A DNA stretch of 17,234 nucleotides from Propionibacteriaceae bacterium (lineage in GTDB: Bacteria > Actinomycetota > Actinomycetes > Propionibacteriales > Propionibacteriaceae). Within the stretch, counting starts at the first letter, position 1. Each line of letters begins with the position of its first letter. The stretch spans positions 1-17,234 of the forward strand of contig DAIESZ010000379.1 of assembly GCA_027346035.1 (NCBI GenBank), written 5' to 3'. Positions 14,666 through 17,234 of this stretch are shown here, piece after piece. The notes below the pieces were generated by a model. It searched no databases. It saw only the letters and a program-made list of their open reading frames with translations, and was not told where the DNA came from. The position numbers were made by a program, and so were the translations under genes.

Positions 14666-14953
14666 GGGTGCTCCTCCGGTCGGGATTTCGTGCGGGATCC
14701 GCGCAGGGGCCGGAACAATCACGAGCTCGTTCGCGTGATCGGCTGGAATTTCCACGATACAACGTCGACATCCCGGGTAGGGGTGCGCCGGCGCGCCACG
14801 CCCGGACGACGACGGGCACCCGCGCCCGGCGGGCCGGAGGCCCTGCGACGGCACGGGATCGGAGGCGTCAACCCGGCGGCGCCCCCGCACATGTCCGCGG
14901 CGGAAGTTCTGGCACCAGCCCGCCGGCCGATCGGCTGTCCGGTGCACTCCCAC
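14666..14953. other. Divergent intergenic region of rocD and rarD
   Basis: 288 bases with no credible gene; the short open frames here are Arg/Pro/Gly-rich shadows. It holds the rocD ribosome site, the inverted repeat at 14718-14739 and a possible minus-strand -10 (TATCGT, 14759-14754). Nothing else was recognised between 14760 and the rarD promoter. Confidence 0.5.
14718..14739. promoter_or_regulatory. Inverted repeat, candidate operator upstream of rocD
   Basis: ATCACG (14718-14723) and CGTGAT (14734-14739) form an exact 6-bp dyad with an additional inner G-C match, total 22 bp, centred about 63 bases before the rocD start. This is a usual size for a dimeric regulator site (GntR-, Lrp- or TetR-type). 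It lies just downstream of the possible -10 at 14759-14754, consistent with repression. Confidence 0.4.
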
Positions 14954-14959
14954 TAGGCT
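14954..14959 (+). promoter_or_regulatory. -10 box for leaderless rarD mRNA
   Basis: TAGGCT followed by six bases (GAACCG) and the GTG start at 14966. The context CACTAGGCTGAACCGGTGA is nearly identical to that of the MFS gene starting at 17042. No Shine-Dalgarno sequence is present. Confidence 0.65.
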
Positions 14960-14965
14960 GAACCG

Positions 14966-15895
14966 GTGACTCCCCCACAGCCCGCCGACGACTCCCAGCG
15001 CGGGGTCGCCTCCGCCTTCCTCGCCTATGGATTGTGGGGCCTGTTCCCGATCTACTTCGCGGCGCTGGCACCGGCGAACGCCGTCGAGATCCTCGCGCAC
15101 CGCATCATCTGGACGCTGCTGATCTGCGCGATCGTGCTCGTCTGGTGGCGTGATGGCGCCTGGATCCGCGAGTTGCTGCGCCGGCCCCGGCTGGCCGTCC
15201 GGGTTGCCGTCGCCGCGCTGGTCATCGCGCTGAACTGGGGCGTCTACGTGTGGTCGGTGCGGGTCGGACGGACGACCGACGCCGCCCTCGGCTACTTCCT
15301 CAATCCCCTCGTCACCGTGGCCTTGGGGGTGCTCGTGCTGCGCGAACGGCTGCGCCGGCTGCAGTGGGTGGCCGTCGGGATCGGCGTGATCGCCGCCCTC
15401 TACCTCACCCTCGCGGCGGGTGGGGTGCCGTGGATCGCCCTCGTGCTGGCCGCGAGCTTCGCGACCTACGGCCTGATCAAGAAGCAGGTCGGCACGGCCC
15501 TCAGCCCTTGGCAGTCGCTGGCCGGTGAGACCGCCGTGCTGACCCCGCTGGCGCTGGCGGCGATCGCCGTGATGTCGGTGCGCGGGGAGACGACGTTCAC
15601 CGGGCACGGGGCCCTGCACACGACACTGCTCGTGGCCTCGGGCATCGTCACCGCGATCCCGCTGCTGCTGTTCGCCGCCGCGGCCCAGCGGATCCCGCTC
15701 GTGCTGATCGGGCTGATCCAGTTCATCACCCCGATCATGCAGTTGCTGGTCGGCGTCCTCCTGCAACACGAGCACATGACCTCGGCCCGCTGGGCGGGCC
15801 TCGGGCTCGTTTGGCTGGCGCTCATCGCGCTGTCGCTCGACTCGGTGCTGGCGGTCCGGCGCCGCCGGGCGGTCGTGGCCGGGTTCACCGTCTGA
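14966..15895 (+). CDS. rarD: RarD-type EamA permease
   Basis: Integral membrane protein of the drug/metabolite transporter (EamA) superfamily, 309 residues with about ten membrane segments in two repeated halves. It carries RarD signatures: GVASAFLAYGLWGLFPIYF at the start, EILAHRIIWTLL (54-65), NWGVYVWSV, ALGYFLNPLVTVALGVLVLRERL, and in the second half PLLLFAAAAQRIPLVLIGLIQFITP. RarD was named after chloramphenicol-sensitivity phenotypes, but its substrate is not established, so the symbol marks family membership. The GTG start at 14966 is supported by the -10 box 6 bases before it, and the family motif begins at residue 12. Its last 11 bases overlap the 3' end of the convergent MFS gene. 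Confidence 0.93.
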   Translation: MTPPQPADDSQRGVASAFLAYGLWGLFPIYFAALAPANAVEILAHRIIWTLLICAIVLVWWRDGAWIRELLRRPRLAVRVAVAALVIALNWGVYVWSVRVGRTTDAALGYFLNPLVTVALGVLVLRERLRRLQWVAVGIGVIAALYLTLAAGGVPWIALVLAASFATYGLIKKQVGTALSPWQSLAGETAVLTPLALAAIAVMSVRGETTFTGHGALHTTLLVASGIVTAIPLLLFAAAAQRIPLVLIGLIQFITPIMQLLVGVLLQHEHMTSARWAGLGLVWLALIALSLDSVLAVRRRRAVVAGFTV

Positions 15896-17042
15896 GCGAG
15901 ACCCCGGCTGCCGGACGCGGGTCTGCCAGCGGCGCGACGATCGCGAGCATCAGGAGCACCACCGGCACCACGAGGTAGGCCTCCCGGATGTCGGCAACGT
16001 CGGACAGTCGGGCGAGCAGGTAAGGAGCGCCCGCGATCGCGAGGCCCGAGGCGAGCAGCGTCCGGCCGGCGGCGACGTCGGGCCGATCGGGCCACGCCGC
16101 AATCGCATGGGCGACGCCCACGGGGTACAGCACCGAGATGCCGAGGCCGATGATGAGCAGGCCGGCGACGGCCACCGGCCACCACGGAGCGCCCCAGACG
16201 AGGGTGAACCCCACCGCGGCCACGGCGACCTGGCGCCAGATGACCACCCGCAGCGATCGCGCGCTCGCCCGCTTCGACAGCAGCATCCGCCCGGCTGCCA
16301 TGCCGACGAGGAACGCCGACAAGCAGGTGGCGGCCGCGGCGGGCGACAGCCCATGCCAGGCGGTGAATGCGTCGGCCGCCCACAGCAGACAGCAGAACTC
16401 GGCGCTCACCGCCAAGACCAGCACGACCCAGCGCCACCGGATCGGCTGGTGTTCGCCCGCGAGGCTCAGCACCGGCGTCGCGCGCAGTGCTCCTGCGGTG
16501 GGCCGGACGCGGGCCAGGGCGACGAGCACCAGCACGGCGATGGCCAGCGGAAGAACGAGATAGCCGAGCCGCCACCCGAGGCCGGTCACCATCGCCCCGC
16601 CGACCAGCCACGGCACGAGGATCGCCATCATCGACGCGATGCCGTTCGCCTCGGAGTTCGCACGGCCCGACTGGGTGGGAAACTCCTCGGCCAGGGCCAC
16701 CAGCACCGTCTGCAGGGTCAGGGCGCACCCCACGCCGAGCACGAGGGCACCGGCGACCGTCACCCAACGGCTGGGGACGCAGAGCAGCGCGGCCCCCGCG
16801 GCCATCGCGACCACCGCCACACTCATTGCGCCCCGGCGTCCGAGAGCGCCGACCACCCGCTCGCCGGTGAGACCCGTGACCACCAGCGCGACGGCGAACA
16901 GCGACGGATAGAAGGCAACCTGGGCACGGTCGACGCCGAGGTCGCTGCGCAGCGGCGCGAGGATCGACCCCATCCCGTTGAGCCAGAATCCCAGCAGGGC
17001 GAGCGTGCCGTAGGCCGCCCAGGTCGACACCGTCCGGTTCAC
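15885..17042 (-). CDS. MFS transporter (second of two)
   Basis: Major facilitator of 385 residues with about 12 membrane segments. Segment 1 reads WAAYGTLALLGFWLNGMGSILAPLRSDLGV, followed by segment 2 and a loop GERVVGALGRRGAM in the motif-A position. The segment around LVGMAAGRMLLSKRASAR in the second half is the matching repeat. Short loops and the absence of large inserts suit a sugar- or small-solute-type MFS; the substrate is unknown. The start is GTG at 17042, preceded by TAGGCT and six bases, so the mRNA is probably leaderless. Its 3' end overlaps the convergent rarD by 11 bases, leaving no room for a separate terminator, so some antisense read-through is expected. Confidence 0.9.
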   Translation of the reverse strand: MNRTVSTWAAYGTLALLGFWLNGMGSILAPLRSDLGVDRAQVAFYPSLFAVALVVTGLTGERVVGALGRRGAMSVAVVAMAAGAALLCVPSRWVTVAGALVLGVGCALTLQTVLVALAEEFPTQSGRANSEANGIASMMAILVPWLVGGAMVTGLGWRLGYLVLPLAIAVLVLVALARVRPTAGALRATPVLSLAGEHQPIRWRWVVLVLAVSAEFCCLLWAADAFTAWHGLSPAAAATCLSAFLVGMAAGRMLLSKRASARSLRVVIWRQVAVAAVGFTLVWGAPWWPVAVAGLLIIGLGISVLYPVGVAHAIAAWPDRPDVAAGRTLLASGLAIAGAPYLLARLSDVADIREAYLVVPVVLLMLAIVAPLADPRPAAGVSLRR

Positions 17043-17048
17043 CGATTC

Positions 17049-17054
17049 AGCCTA
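17049..17054 (-). promoter_or_regulatory. -10 box for leaderless second MFS gene
   Basis: TAGGCT on the minus strand, six bases (GAATCG), then GTG at 17042. The stretch CACTAGGCTGAATCGGTGA differs by one base from the rarD start region. Bases 17055-17194 between here and the next stop codon hold no gene that I can support. Confidence 0.65.
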
Positions 17055-17179
17055 GTGTCCGGTCGAGCAGACGAGTCGAGGCGTCGGGCGACCCGCCAGC
17101 CGCGCGAGCCGAACGACCGTGCACCTGCACCGCGGTCCGGCGTCCGGGTAGGGCTGTCCCGGCGGCGCGACCGTCACGT

Positions 17180-17199
17180 GGGAGCCTCCGGGGCTCACT
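17180..17199 (-). terminator. Weak hairpin overlapping the stop of the right-edge gene
   Basis: On the minus strand GAGCC-CCGGA-GGCTC forms a 5-bp stem directly at the TGA, extendable with a bulge to GTG/CAC. Short and without a T-tract. Confidence 0.3.
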
Positions 17200-17234
17200 T
17201 CCTGGCGGGCGCCTTCGTCAGCAGGTCATCGGAC
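17195..17234 (-). CDS. C-terminal end of a gene running off the right edge
   Basis: The minus-strand frame from the right edge reads SDDLLTKAPARK and a TGA at 17197-17195. The Lys/Ala/Arg-rich end looks like a genuine protein tail and the frame stays open to the edge. Twelve residues are too few to name the product. Confidence 0.45.
   Translation of the reverse strand, partial: SDDLLTKAPARK

Noticed and set aside
13466..15775. 769-codon version of the aminotransferase frame
   Set aside because: The upstream 370 codons are antisense to rarD and intergenic; GGAGGAG before GTG 14665 and the normal family length fix the true start.

Overview
The window is very GC-rich (roughly 70% by eye) with dense, short-spaced genes on both strands. 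Several signals point to a free-living high-GC actinobacterium: TAnnnT-type -10 boxes placed directly in front of start codons (leaderless mRNAs), two copies of the actinobacterial DnaA box TTGTCCACA, frequent GTG starts, and a sugar ABC importer with no ATPase gene of its own. I cannot place it to genus; Propionibacteriaceae-like actinobacteria would be a reasonable guess, but only a guess. No rRNA, tRNA, CRISPR array, insertion sequence or prophage was seen.

Layout. (1) 1-2908, minus strand: the N-terminal part of a two-module FtsX/MacB-type ABC permease, cut by the left edge, preceded by exodeoxyribonuclease III (xthA). (2) 2909-3744: an AT-rich island and promoter for a CspA-type cold-shock gene on the plus strand, its perfect 14-bp hairpin terminator, then a gene-free convergent interval with two tandem DnaA boxes. 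(3) 3745-10564: a carbohydrate island. On the minus strand, in transcription order, are a LacI-family repressor, a sugar-binding lipoprotein, a MalF-type permease and a MalG-type permease. Divergent from the repressor is a glycogen-debranching-like glucosidase (GDE_N_bis plus MGH1-like). The shared intergenic region carries two tandem LacI-type operator-like sites. The simplest reading is import of an alpha-glucoside or oligosaccharide, cytoplasmic cleavage by the glucosidase, and inducer-controlled expression of both arms. The exact sugar cannot be read from sequence.

(4) 10565-11604: an orphan sigma-region-4-like HTH protein preceded by three direct repeats spaced exactly 21 bp, followed by two hairpins (one a strong terminator). 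(5) 11605-13441: a divergent pair, a small conserved-looking hypothetical protein and an MFS transporter. (6) 13466-17042: an ornithine-aminotransferase-like PLP enzyme (minus), a RarD-type EamA permease (plus) and a second MFS permease (minus), the last two overlapping tail to tail by 11 bp. (7) The last 40 bases hold the C-terminus of a further minus-strand gene.

Most of the window is ordinary metabolism and transport. The items that deserve a second look are regulatory: a recurrent TAGNCT-N6-(A/G)TG leaderless start signature at four genes, the DnaA-box pair in a convergent intergenic gap, and the helically phased 21-bp repeats in front of the orphan HTH gene.
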